A stretch of DNA of 64,000 nt, from positions 1 to 64,000 of the forward strand of contig JAOBWK010000088.1 in assembly GCA_025463305.1 (NCBI GenBank), in the 5' to 3' direction. Positions 43,555 through 51,121 of the stretch are shown here, piece after piece (position 1 is the stretch's first letter; each line of letters opens with the position of its first letter). Position numbers and translations under genes: made by a program. Origin of the DNA: Ilumatobacteraceae bacterium (lineage in GTDB: Bacteria > Actinomycetota > Acidimicrobiia > Acidimicrobiales > Ilumatobacteraceae). Below the pieces are notes generated by a model. It was not told where the DNA came from and did no database searches. It saw nothing but the letters and a program-made list of their open reading frames with translations.

Positions 43555-43694
43555 TGCGGGTTTGAACCGGGGGTCGCTCGTCGACACGTGGCGTCCTGCG
43601 ACGGGGGGTTTCGCAGGGAACGTGCCGGGCGTTGCCCCGGTCCAAGATCTGGGTTGTGCGCCGGTCGCGGCTCGGCCGGACCGGCCGGTACGGG

Positions 43695-44093
43695 TCAGGC
43701 GACCCGCACCGGCACGGCGATGGCGTCCTCGTTGATGACGACCAGCGGGCGTGGGTGCTTCGGTGGACGACCCCTCGGGCGCTTGTTGACGACGATGCGC
43801 CCGCTCTCGATCAGCTCACCACCCCACACGCCCCAGGGTTCGACCCGTTCCAAGGCTCCTTCGAGACAGGTCGCCGACAGCGGGCACTTGCCACAGATGG
43901 CCTTGGCGCGGGCGATGGCGATGGGCTCGTCGGAGAAGAACAGGTGGGTCAGGGTGCCGTTGCCGTCGCGGCAGCGGGCCTTGGTCCAGTCGAGGACCGA
44001 AGGTGCGTCACCGGCGTCGATGACGCTCGAGGCGGCGGCGAAGGAGTTGGTGATCATGGCGGTGTCGAGCTCGGTGAAGGTGACGGCGTACAT
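43695..44093 (-). CDS. WhiB-family iron-sulphur transcription factor
   Basis: Actinobacteria-specific regulator that binds a [4Fe-4S] cluster. The four cysteines are Cys41, Cys67, Cys70 and Cys76 (ICGKCPLSATC), followed by the beta-turn GVWGGE (88-93) and a basic AT-hook-like tail KRPRGRPPKHP. At 132 residues it has an extended N-terminus and C-terminus. The paralog (WhiA-WhiG type) cannot be decided by eye. The ATG is preceded by AGAGGA, so it uses a leadered mRNA. A strong terminator ends the upstream gene before it, so whiB has its own promoter in the 77 bases between. Confidence 0.95.
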   Translation of the reverse strand: MYAVTFTELDTAMITNSFAAASSVIDAGDAPSVLDWTKARCRDGNGTLTHLFFSDEPIAIARAKAICGKCPLSATCLEGALERVEPWGVWGGELIESGRIVVNKRPRGRPPKHPRPLVVINEDAIAVPVRVA

Positions 44094-44170
44094 CTCGGGT
44101 CCTCTCGGTTTGCATTCGTTGGGTTCGGTCGGTGCTGTTTGTCGGACGGGCGGGCTGTTTCGGGGGAAAC

Positions 44171-44199
44171 AAAAAGGCCGCCGGGTGATCCCGGCGGCC
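44171..44199 (-). terminator. Rho-independent terminator of the small gene upstream of whiB
   Basis: On the minus strand a 10-bp stem (GGCCGCCGGG and its complement) with loop ATCA is followed by TTTTTGTTT. It is the only classical hairpin-plus-T-run terminator I found in the window. It lies 28 bases after the stop of the 68-residue gene and insulates whiB from it. Confidence 0.85.
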
Positions 44200-44226
44200 T
44201 CGGAGCGATTGTGCTCGACGTAGTGG

Positions 44227-44433
44227 TTACGTCGTTCGCTGTCCGAGCCGTCGGGGCTGCTGGCGCTTGTTGCCGGTGACTGCCATGAACGCCATCGTGT
44301 TCGCGGAGGAATCCACGAGCGCGATGGTGCACGGGGTCACCGTGGGCCAGGCATAGCCGAGGGCATGACGCACCGAGGCGCGCGCCACAGCGGCGTTGCC
44401 GGCTGCGTTCTGTGCGTGCGTCGTGCTGTTCAT
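44227..44433 (-). CDS. 68-residue protein of unknown function
   Basis: A small protein beginning MNSTTHAQNAAGNAAVARASVRHALGYAWPTV, mixed in composition, with a basic C-terminus (NKRQQPRRLGQRTT) and no clear membrane segment or family. The evidence that it is real is contextual: AGGAAG sits 7 nt before the ATG, a TTGACG/TTTATT promoter lies 47 nt upstream, and a classical terminator follows. Such a complete, strong transcription unit for one tiny gene is unusual here. The same unit could carry a functional RNA. Confidence 0.55.
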   Translation of the reverse strand: MNSTTHAQNAAGNAAVARASVRHALGYAWPTVTPCTIALVDSSANTMAFMAVTGNKRQQPRRLGQRTT

Positions 44434-44479
44434 CGCGGGCTTCCTGACGTGGTACGGCACCGTGCCGGACCCGTCGACC

Positions 44480-44509
44480 AATAAACCACAGATCGTTCAC
44501 ACCCGTCAA
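44480..44509 (-). promoter_or_regulatory. Sigma-70-like promoter of the 68-residue gene
   Basis: TTGACG and TTTATT are separated by 18 nt, giving a predicted start about 40 nt before the ATG. This is one of the best -35/-10 pairs in the window and lies in a locally A+T-richer stretch. Confidence 0.55.
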
Positions 44510-44568
44510 CCGATTAATGCCAACCGTGTCACTCCCGGCCCGAGCGGGCGTTCGGTAGGGTCGGCAGC

Positions 44569-45417
44569 GTGTCGGACGCCACCGCAGACGGGATCGACGG
44601 TGGGACCGCGGCGCCGGACTGGCTGGTGCCGCGGCCGGCATCGGGGCGGGTGTTCGACAGCCGGCGGCGAGTGCGGCTGGGTGATTCGTCGCCCGGCGGT
44701 CGGCTGCGGCTCGACGCAGCGGCGCGCTACCTGCAGGACATCGCCAACGACGACTCCCGAGAAGCCGGCAGTGAGAACCCCACTGCGTGGGTGGCCCGGC
44801 GCACGGTCATCCGCGTCGAGCACCATCCCGAGTACCTCGACCTCGTCTCGCTGTCGACGTGGTGCAGCGGCCTCGGACCACGATGGGCGGAGCGGCGCTA
44901 CTCAGTCGTGGCCGATGGCTCCGCAGCCGGCTGCATCGAGGCGGCCACGCTCTGGGTGCACGTCGACATGGCGACCATGAAGCCGATCCCCGTGCCCGAG
45001 GGCTTCGCCGAGCAGTTCGCCGAGGCCGCAGGCGGGCGCACCGTCAAGGCTCGGCTGCACCTGCCGACCCGGCCACCGACCGCGGCCGCCGACGGCGCTG
45101 GTGAACTCGCGGTGACGGACAACATCGGCGCGTGGCCGCTGCGGTTCGTCGACTTCGACATCCTCGGCCACGTCAACAACGCCGTCTACTGGGCGATGGT
45201 GGAGGAGGAGATCGGCAACCGCCGCACCCGGGGCCTCCCGTTCGCGACGCCCTTCACCGTCACGCTCGAGCACCACGACGGCATCGACCGCGACGACACC
45301 GTTGCGATCACCGTCCTCGACGCCGACGACGGGTTCGACCTCTGGGTGCACGCCCACAAGCCGGGCGGTCCGTCGGTGGCCGCGGTCGTGCGGGCGAGGG
45401 TGGACGCGCCCGTCTGA
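44569..45417 (+). CDS. Acyl-ACP thioesterase family protein (double hotdog)
   Basis: A 282-residue protein resembling plant FatA/FatB and bacterial acyl-ACP thioesterases, which release fatty acids from acyl carrier protein. The first hotdog domain has RVRLGDSSPGGRLRLDAAARYLQDIANDDSREAG and WVARRTVIRVEH. The second carries the catalytic stretch RFVDFDILGHVNNAVYWAMVEEE, where the family has D.N.HVNN; here the residue at the usual Asn is Asp (DFD). The GTG start is supported by TAGGGT (44556-44561), which ends 7 nt before it. The substrate is not certain. Confidence 0.85.
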   Translation: MSDATADGIDGGTAAPDWLVPRPASGRVFDSRRRVRLGDSSPGGRLRLDAAARYLQDIANDDSREAGSENPTAWVARRTVIRVEHHPEYLDLVSLSTWCSGLGPRWAERRYSVVADGSAAGCIEAATLWVHVDMATMKPIPVPEGFAEQFAEAAGGRTVKARLHLPTRPPTAAADGAGELAVTDNIGAWPLRFVDFDILGHVNNAVYWAMVEEEIGNRRTRGLPFATPFTVTLEHHDGIDRDDTVAITVLDADDGFDLWVHAHKPGGPSVAAVVRARVDAPV

Positions 45418-45439
45418 CCATCGGCAGCCAGGCCTCGCT

Positions 45440-46390
45440 TCAGTCGGCGCGCAGTGCCCGGCAGATGCGGTCGACGGCGTGACGCGTCGAGGGCGAGTCG
45501 TACGCGGCGAAGCGTTCGGTGAACTCGGCGCGGGTGGCGCGCTCGGTGCGATCGACCCGCTCGATGAGACGGCCGACGGCGAGGAAGGTGGCCGGGCGCG
45601 AACCGCGCGGGAGACCGTCGGCGATGTCGCGGAGCACCGCGGCGTGGACCACGGCGTCCTGGTGCTCGCCGAGGTTGTCCTGCAGCACCTTGAGCTGCTC
45701 GACGAACCGCTTCCGCGCCCGGTCGGGCATCAGGTCGGCGAAGCACTCGACGAGGTAGCGGAGCTTCTTCGCGTCCTTGCGCAGGTCGTGCAGCTCGCCC
45801 GCACTGGAGGTCTCGTCGATGCGTCGGCCGTGACGCTGCAGCCGGTGGTGGGCGCGACGGAAGCGGCGGGCCAGCACCCGCCCGATCGGCCGATCCGCGT
45901 CGTCGGGCCGACCCGCGGCACCGGCTCCGCGGGCGGGATCGATGAGCAGCTCGGCACGCCACGCGGCGAGGACGTCGGTGGAGTGATCGGCCGCGAACAC
46001 CCCGGCGAGCTCGGTCCGGGCGGCCACCCGCCGGCGACGGATCTCGTCGAGCACCGGCACGGCGGCCTCCCGTTCGCCGGCATCGAAGCCGTCCGTGGCG
46101 TGGGACCAGCCGGCCTCGAGGACGTCGAGGTCGCGAGACGGCCCGGTGGCACCGGCCAGGCGGGCCAGCTCCCTGCCGAACCTGGCGCGCGTGGTCGACG
46201 ACAGCACGTCGGCGGACTGGGCGAGCACCGCTCGGGTGCGCCGCAGCGCGATGCGTAGATCGTGCAGCACCTCGTCGTCGGTGTCGGTGGCTGCCTGCCA
46301 GTTGGCCTCCGCCTCGTCGGCGAGACCGAGGAGCACCTGCCGGAACGCGGTGGCCGCCGGCATCGTCCGTGCCAACGTCGTGCTGTCCAT
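45440..46390 (-). CDS. CHAD-domain protein
   Basis: A 316-residue helical protein with conserved histidines that bind polyphosphate. Motifs are EVLHDLRIALRRTRAVLAQ near the start and HDLRKDAKKLRYLVECF in the second half, typical of CHAD repeats. CHAD domains bind polyphosphate granules and often accompany CYTH triphosphatases. Here the CYTH gene is adjacent and divergent, with only 39 bases between the starts. The ATG is preceded by GGAGGAA. A shared ATACTGT/ACAGTAT element between the genes may drive both. Confidence 0.88.
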   Translation of the reverse strand: MDSTTLARTMPAATAFRQVLLGLADEAEANWQAATDTDDEVLHDLRIALRRTRAVLAQSADVLSSTTRARFGRELARLAGATGPSRDLDVLEAGWSHATDGFDAGEREAAVPVLDEIRRRRVAARTELAGVFAADHSTDVLAAWRAELLIDPARGAGAAGRPDDADRPIGRVLARRFRRAHHRLQRHGRRIDETSSAGELHDLRKDAKKLRYLVECFADLMPDRARKRFVEQLKVLQDNLGEHQDAVVHAAVLRDIADGLPRGSRPATFLAVGRLIERVDRTERATRAEFTERFAAYDSPSTRHAVDRICRALRAD

Positions 46391-46429
46391 GACCGGTTCC
46401 TCCGCTGCCTTCGACCCATACTGTGCCCC

Positions 46430-46915
46430 GTGGCGAACGAAGTCGAACGCAAGTTCCTGATCGCACGGATGCCGGCTCCCGATGTGCTCGGCGTGGGATC
46501 GCACCTCCGCCAGGGCTACCTCGCCGAGGAGGGTGACGTGGAGGTGCGGATCCGGATCCGCGAGCAGGGCTCGGTCATCACCGTGAAGGCGGGCAGCGGG
46601 CTGAGCCGCACCGAGGTCGAGCGCGCTGTCGACGCCGACGAGGCGACCGCGCTGTGGACGCACACGGTGGGGAGGCGGATCGAGAAGGTGCGCTACCGGG
46701 TCGGTGTCGAGGGCGGTGTCGCCGAGGTGGACGTGTACGACGCGCCGTTGTCCGGGCTGCAGGTCGTCGAGGTGGAGTTCGACTCGGCCGAGGCCGCGGC
46801 GGCGTTCCACCCCCCGGCGTGGTTCGGCCGCGAGCTCACCGGCGCGCCCGGTTGGTCGAACGCCTCGCTGGCCCGCAACGGGGTGCCGGAGGGCGGTCCG
46901 CTCGCTGAGCGATGA
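46430..46915 (+). CDS. CYTH-domain protein (triphosphate tunnel enzyme)
   Basis: A 161-residue single-domain CYTH protein. The signature EVERKFL (E.E.K) is at the N-terminus, followed by RIRIREQGSVITVKAG, and later strands with KVRYRVGV, EVDVYDAPL and VEVEF provide the acidic and basic residues lining the tunnel. Relatives hydrolyse inorganic triphosphate or thiamine triphosphate; the bacterial ygiF type is fused to CHAD, while here the two are split into divergent genes. The start is GTG with TACTGT 5 nt upstream. The 84 bases after it hold the promoter (TATGCT) and Shine-Dalgarno of the LysM gene. Confidence 0.9.
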   Translation: MANEVERKFLIARMPAPDVLGVGSHLRQGYLAEEGDVEVRIRIREQGSVITVKAGSGLSRTEVERAVDADEATALWTHTVGRRIEKVRYRVGVEGGVAEVDVYDAPLSGLQVVEVEFDSAEAAAAFHPPAWFGRELTGAPGWSNASLARNGVPEGGPLAER

Positions 46916-46999
46916 CGTTCGATCGGGCCGGACTCGGCCTATGCTGTCGGCCCAGCGGGCGGAGGGCGCGGTTTCGCGCTGTCCCAGGAAAGAGCCACC

Positions 47000-47758
47000 A
47001 TGCGCTCCATGTCTTCACGTCTCATCGTCCTCGCGGCCGTGCCACTCGGCGCGCTCGTCATCGCCTCGTGCGTCGAGCCGGCCGATACCGGCAGCTCGAA
47101 GACCACCATCGCGCCGTTGCCGACGAGCACGACCATCTTCACCGTGCCGGGCATCGACACCAACACCACCACACCGGTGATCGTGATCGGCGGGGCGGGA
47201 GCCACCGGTGCCACCATCGCCGGGGGCACGATCGCCGACCCGAGCATCACCCTCGCCCCACAGGCCACGGTCGCCCCCGTGACCGCGGCGACGCCGACGA
47301 CCACGGCGACGATCACCACCGTCACCATCGCGGCGTCGGGCCAATCCACCTACAAGATCGTGTCCGGCGACTACCTCGGTGCGATCAGCAAGCGTTGTTC
47401 GATCTCCCCGACGCAGCTGGCCGTGTTCAACGGCTGGACCGACGGCAAGGCGCACGCGATCTACCCCGGCGACACGATCAAGCTCCCCTGCACGCCCTCG
47501 ACGGCGCCGACCACCACGGTGGCGGGCTCGTCGGCGAGCTCGACGACGGTCAAGGGCTCCTCGTCCGCCACCTCGACGACCGTGGATCCGTCGTCGGGCG
47601 GCACCTACACGGTGGTTGCCGGGGACTACCTGTCCGGCATCGCCGCGAAGACGGGGACGACGGTCGACGCCATCGTGAAGGCCAACGGCTGGAAGAACTC
47701 GCAGCAGGCGATCTACCCGGGCGAGAAGATCAAGCTGCCCGCCAAGACCACGGGCTGA
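47000..47758 (+). CDS. LysM lipoprotein, two LysM domains
   Basis: A 252-residue exported lipoprotein. The signal peptide ends at the lipobox VIASC (Cys near residue 24). A Thr/Ala-rich linker leads to two LysM domains: YKIVSGDYLGAISKRCSISPTQLAVFNGW and YTVVAGDYLSGIAAKTGTTVDAIVKANGW, each ending IYPG..IKLP. They are separated by another Ser/Thr-rich linker. LysM domains bind N-acetylglucosamine in peptidoglycan, so the protein probably bridges membrane and wall. The first domain contains two cysteines (RCS and PCT) that could form a disulphide. AGGAAAG precedes the ATG, and no catalytic domain is present. Confidence 0.92.
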   Translation: MRSMSSRLIVLAAVPLGALVIASCVEPADTGSSKTTIAPLPTSTTIFTVPGIDTNTTTPVIVIGGAGATGATIAGGTIADPSITLAPQATVAPVTAATPTTTATITTVTIAASGQSTYKIVSGDYLGAISKRCSISPTQLAVFNGWTDGKAHAIYPGDTIKLPCTPSTAPTTTVAGSSASSTTVKGSSSATSTTVDPSSGGTYTVVAGDYLSGIAAKTGTTVDAIVKANGWKNSQQAIYPGEKIKLPAKTTG

Positions 47759-47787
47759 CGATGTCGCCACTGGTTCGCGACGCGTCG

Positions 47788-47821
47788 TAGCGTGCATCGC
47801 ATGAACGAGACGCAGCCCTGA
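47788..47821 (+). promoter_or_regulatory. Leaderless six-codon upstream frame coupled to the SDR gene
   Basis: TAGCGT (47788-47793) ends 7 nt before an ATG that opens M-N-E-T-Q-P and stops at TGA. The last base of that stop is the first base of the SDR start codon (TGATG). The SDR gene has no Shine-Dalgarno of its own, so it may depend on ribosomes finishing the tiny frame. Whether this is regulatory or a simple way to start translation is unknown. Confidence 0.45.
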
Positions 47822-48564
47822 TGGCCGCCAAGGCGCAGGGCTCGGTCGCGCTGGTCACCGGCGGCAACCGCGGCATCGGCCGCGCGTTCGTCGACCAGCT
47901 GATCGCGCGCGGCGCGAGCAAGGTGTACGTCGGCTCGCGCGAGCCGGTCGACGATCTGCCCGACGGGGCGGAGCTCGTGCTGCTCGACGTGACCGATCGG
48001 GCGTCCATCGCGGCAGCGGCGGCGGCGTGCACCGACGTCACTGTGTTGATCAACAACGCCGGGCTGCACGCCCGCGCCCGGCTGGTGCTCACCGACGATC
48101 CCGACGCGGCGCGACGCGAGATGGACGTCAACTACTTCGGCGTGCTCGAGATGATCCGCGCGTTCGCCCCGATCCTCGGCGCCAACGGCGGCGGAGCGAT
48201 CGTGAACGTCTCCTCGATCGCCGGCGCGGTCCCCACGGCGTTCATGGGCGGCTACTCGCCGTCGAAGGCGGCCGGGCTGTTCCTCAGCTCGATCGCCCGC
48301 GCCGAGCTCGAGCCGCAGGGCACGACGGTGACGGCGCTGGTGGTCGGCTCCGTGGACACGCGCATGTCGGACCACGTCATCGGCGCGAAGGAGGACGCCG
48401 CCACCATCGCCAAGGTCGGACTGTCGGCGATGGGGCGTGGCGAGCGGGTGGTCGACACCGATCAGATGGCGGTGGCCGCCCGTGCCAGCTACGCGCTCGA
48501 TCCGGTGCGCTTCGAGCGGGCGTTGGCGAAGATGCTCGACGCCGATCTCGACACCGGTCGCTGA
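47821..48564 (+). CDS. Short-chain dehydrogenase/reductase
   Basis: A 247-residue Rossmann-fold oxidoreductase of the classical SDR type. It has the cofactor motif TGGNRGIG, an Asp after the second strand (LLDVTD), NNAG, the catalytic Ser in NVSSIAG, and YSPSK (Tyr and Lys). The absence of an Asp/Glu at the end of beta-2 together with GSREP suggests NADP(H). Substrate unknown. The ATG overlaps the stop of a six-codon leader frame. A longer N-terminus is not possible because of that stop. Confidence 0.9.
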   Translation: MAAKAQGSVALVTGGNRGIGRAFVDQLIARGASKVYVGSREPVDDLPDGAELVLLDVTDRASIAAAAAACTDVTVLINNAGLHARARLVLTDDPDAARREMDVNYFGVLEMIRAFAPILGANGGGAIVNVSSIAGAVPTAFMGGYSPSKAAGLFLSSIARAELEPQGTTVTALVVGSVDTRMSDHVIGAKEDAATIAKVGLSAMGRGERVVDTDQMAVAARASYALDPVRFERALAKMLDADLDTGR

Positions 48565-48600
48565 GCGACGCCGCTGGATGCGCGGCGCGGCGACGCGGCG

Positions 48601-49305
48601 TCAGCCGGCGACGTGGCGGAAGCTCACGCCGAGCCGGGTGGAATCGGCGATGGTGTCCCCGCCGGCAACCCGCAGCGTGATCGCGAGGACGCCGGCCACC
48701 TCGGCCTCGACGAACGAGATGCGCATGCCGAGGTCGACCGACGTGGGCGTCGGCTGATCGACGTCGAGGAGGTGGGCCCACAGTGCGGCGAACTCGAGCG
48801 GGTCGGGCACCCCGACCTCGATCTCGACGATCGAGTCCACCGTTGCGTCGCCGGCAGGGCCCGGCGTGATGTCGTCCCAGAACCACGCCGATCGATCGGG
48901 CATCTCGTCGAGGTCGAGCAGCAGCCCACCGACCTGGCGCGGGTTGAGCTGCATGATCGGGTGCCCGAACGCGTCCTGCTCGATCAGGATCTTGATGCCC
49001 TGCTCGACGACGCGTGAGCGGATCGATGCCATGTCGGGGACCTGCACGGCCACGCCGTAGCCGCCCTGGCCGCCGTGCTTGGCGAGCCAGCCGGTGAGCG
49101 GCGACGCATCGCTCGCGGGACTGAGCAGCTCGATGTACTGATCCGGCCCCACCGGGATCGTCTCGTCGACGATGCCGTGCTCGAGCAGCATCGGATCGGT
49201 GAAGCCCTTCGGCAGGGCGTACGCGGCGCGCAGCTCGGCGCTGTCGTCGGCCGGTGACGAGGTGGCGAAGATCGCCTGTCGGACGAACGCCCAGGATGTG
49301 CTCAT
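48601..49305 (-). CDS. VOC (glyoxalase-like) family protein
   Basis: A 234-residue protein with the paired beta-alpha-beta modules of the vicinal oxygen chelate fold. The first runs from FVRQAIFATSSPADDSAELRAAY through QYIELLSPASDASPLTGWLAKHGGQGGYGVAVQV, and the second from IVEIEVGVPDPLEFAALWAHLLD. Such proteins include dioxygenases, epimerases and resistance proteins; the metal ligands are not obvious, so no reaction is proposed. The ATG chosen (MSTSWAFV) fits the beginning of the fold. It converges on the SDR gene across 36 bases. Confidence 0.7.
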   Translation of the reverse strand: MSTSWAFVRQAIFATSSPADDSAELRAAYALPKGFTDPMLLEHGIVDETIPVGPDQYIELLSPASDASPLTGWLAKHGGQGGYGVAVQVPDMASIRSRVVEQGIKILIEQDAFGHPIMQLNPRQVGGLLLDLDEMPDRSAWFWDDITPGPAGDATVDSIVEIEVGVPDPLEFAALWAHLLDVDQPTPTSVDLGMRISFVEAEVAGVLAITLRVAGGDTIADSTRLGVSFRHVAG

Positions 49306-49383
49306 CCGCCCAGTGTGCACCAGTGCCGGACCGGCGTCGACGTCAGCTCGCGATCGCGCCGGCCGCGCCGCCGCCTGCCCTGG

Positions 49384-50481
49384 TCAGTCGGTGAGGACGT
49401 ACTCCAGCACGCCGTCCTTGACGACGCGCTGCATCTCGCCGGCGAGGCGGAGGTGCTCGAGGTGCGCGAACGTCTCGCTGTCGGCCATCCCGCCCTGGGC
49501 ACGCGGCGAGAAGAGGTGGGTCGACATCTCCATCACCGACGCCGGGCGATCGAGATCGGTCGAGGTGTCGCGCAGCTTCTGGAGCCGGCCGGCGTGGTGG
49601 TCCTTGATCTCCTGGGCGCGCCCGGCGAGATCGCTGAACGGCTTGCCGTGCGCAGGCAGCGCGACCTTCACCTGTGGCCCGTAGGAGCCCACCTTGTCGA
49701 GCGAGTCGAAGAACGTGCCGAGCGGATCGCGGTACGAGCCGAGACCGCCGATGTGCGGGGTGATCGTGGGCAGCACGTGATCGCCGCAGAGCATGCAGCC
49801 CTCGGTGGGATCGAACAGGCAGAGGTGGTCGTCGGTGTGGCCAGGGGTGTGCACGGCCACCCAGTCGCGGCCGGCGAGCGAGATCGTGTCGGCCTCGGCG
49901 AGGCGGACCGAGGGGATCGGCATCTTGCGCAGCTGCGGGAAGGCCCGGGCGGCGCGGAACCAGATCCGTCGGCGGAACGGGATCTCGACGCCGGGGCCTC
50001 CCCACGGCGAGGGCTCCCAGGGGAAGCGGCGCGTCCGGTCGATCTGGATGTCGTCGTCGCCGTCGTTGCTGAGCGCCTCGGGGACGTCCTCGACGTCGAC
50101 GTCCGGCGGCTCGGTCGGATCCCACATCAGGTGGAACGACGAGTGGGTGACGATGTCGGCCCCGGTCTGGGCGCGCAGCCAGCCGGCGCCGCCGAAGTGA
50201 TCGGGATGGCTGTGGGTGACGATGACGGTGTGCACCCGCTTCAACGGGAACCCGGCCGACTTCAGCCGCGCCTCGAGCGCGATGTGCGACTCCTTGTTCG
50301 GCAGGCCGGGGTCCACGACGGCGACGCCGCGGCTGTCCTCGAGCAAGTAGCAGTTCACGTGGCCGAGACCGGGAATGTCGATCGGCAGCTGGCTGCGCAG
50401 GACGCCGGGCGCGACCTCGGTGATCTCGGTGGTGGCCGGCTCCTGCTCCTGCTTGCGCGGACGAGCGGCCTGGTCAGTCAT
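49384..50481 (-). CDS. Metallo-beta-lactamase-fold hydrolase
   Basis: A 365-residue MBL-fold protein. The zinc-binding signature HSHPDHFGG lies near residue 105; further ligands are HTPGHTDDH, LCGDHV and a late ALPAHGKPF. The C-terminal part (around 270-365) resembles a winged helix (THLFSPRAQGGMADSETFAHLEHLRLAGEM), as in the LACTB2-like group, which includes endoribonucleases and thioester hydrolases. TACCGT ends 6 nt before the ATG, a leaderless start. It is upstream of nothing obvious on its strand; orn follows at a distance on the same strand but is separately promoted. Confidence 0.9.
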   Translation of the reverse strand: MTDQAARPRKQEQEPATTEITEVAPGVLRSQLPIDIPGLGHVNCYLLEDSRGVAVVDPGLPNKESHIALEARLKSAGFPLKRVHTVIVTHSHPDHFGGAGWLRAQTGADIVTHSSFHLMWDPTEPPDVDVEDVPEALSNDGDDDIQIDRTRRFPWEPSPWGGPGVEIPFRRRIWFRAARAFPQLRKMPIPSVRLAEADTISLAGRDWVAVHTPGHTDDHLCLFDPTEGCMLCGDHVLPTITPHIGGLGSYRDPLGTFFDSLDKVGSYGPQVKVALPAHGKPFSDLAGRAQEIKDHHAGRLQKLRDTSTDLDRPASVMEMSTHLFSPRAQGGMADSETFAHLEHLRLAGEMQRVVKDGVLEYVLTD

Positions 50482-50542
50482 GATTGCACGGTACAAGCAC
50501 CACGCCGTCCGGGGCGAGGCCTGCAACCAACGTCACGTCAGG

Positions 50543-51112
50543 TCAGGTCGCGGCGGCGTCCGCGGTGCCGGGCTTGCCGATCGGCACGAACACCCGGTCG
50601 CGGTAGAACTGCAGCTCGTTGATGCTGGCGCGGATGTCGTCGAGCGCGCGGTGCGAGCCGTTCTTGTGCGGCAGGTCGTTCTTCACCTGCGGGTACCAGC
50701 GGCGGACGAGCTCTTTCACGCTGGACACGTCGATGCTCCGGTAGTGCAGCCAGTTCTCGACGTCGGGCAGGTACGCGGTGAGGAACCGGCGATCCATGCC
50801 GATCGAGTTGCCGCACAGTGGCACGGTGCGCTGCACCGGCACGTACTCCTTGATGAACGCGAGGGTCGCTGCCCCGGCCTCCTCGAGCGAGACCGTGCTC
50901 GCCTTGATCGCTTCGAGCAGTCCGCTGCGGGTGTGCATGTCGAACACGAACTTGTCCATGATCGACAGCGTCTCGTCGCTCTGGTGGACGACGAGATCGG
51001 GACCCTCGGCGACGATATTCAGCTCGTCGTCGGTGACGATGGTGGCGATCTCGACGATGACGTCCTTCGTCGCGTCGAGGCCGGTCATCTCCAGATCCAT
51101 CCACACGAGCAT
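50543..51112 (-). CDS. orn: Oligoribonuclease
   Basis: 3'-5' exonuclease that clears the last di- and oligoribonucleotides, including pGpG from cyclic di-GMP breakdown, so it may complete the pathway of the EAL domain protein at 16012-17928. The 189-residue DEDDh enzyme has MDLEMTGLD (Asp and Glu), GNSIGMDRRFL (Asp) and HRALDDI (His, Asp). Members are usually about 180-200 residues. TAGTCT ends 6 nt before the ATG and overlaps the stop codon of the upstream APH gene, so it may have its own leaderless promoter. Confidence 0.97.
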   Translation of the reverse strand: MLVWMDLEMTGLDATKDVIVEIATIVTDDELNIVAEGPDLVVHQSDETLSIMDKFVFDMHTRSGLLEAIKASTVSLEEAGAATLAFIKEYVPVQRTVPLCGNSIGMDRRFLTAYLPDVENWLHYRSIDVSSVKELVRRWYPQVKNDLPHKNGSHRALDDIRASINELQFYRDRVFVPIGKPGTADAAAT

Positions 51113-51121
51113 CCGCCCAGA

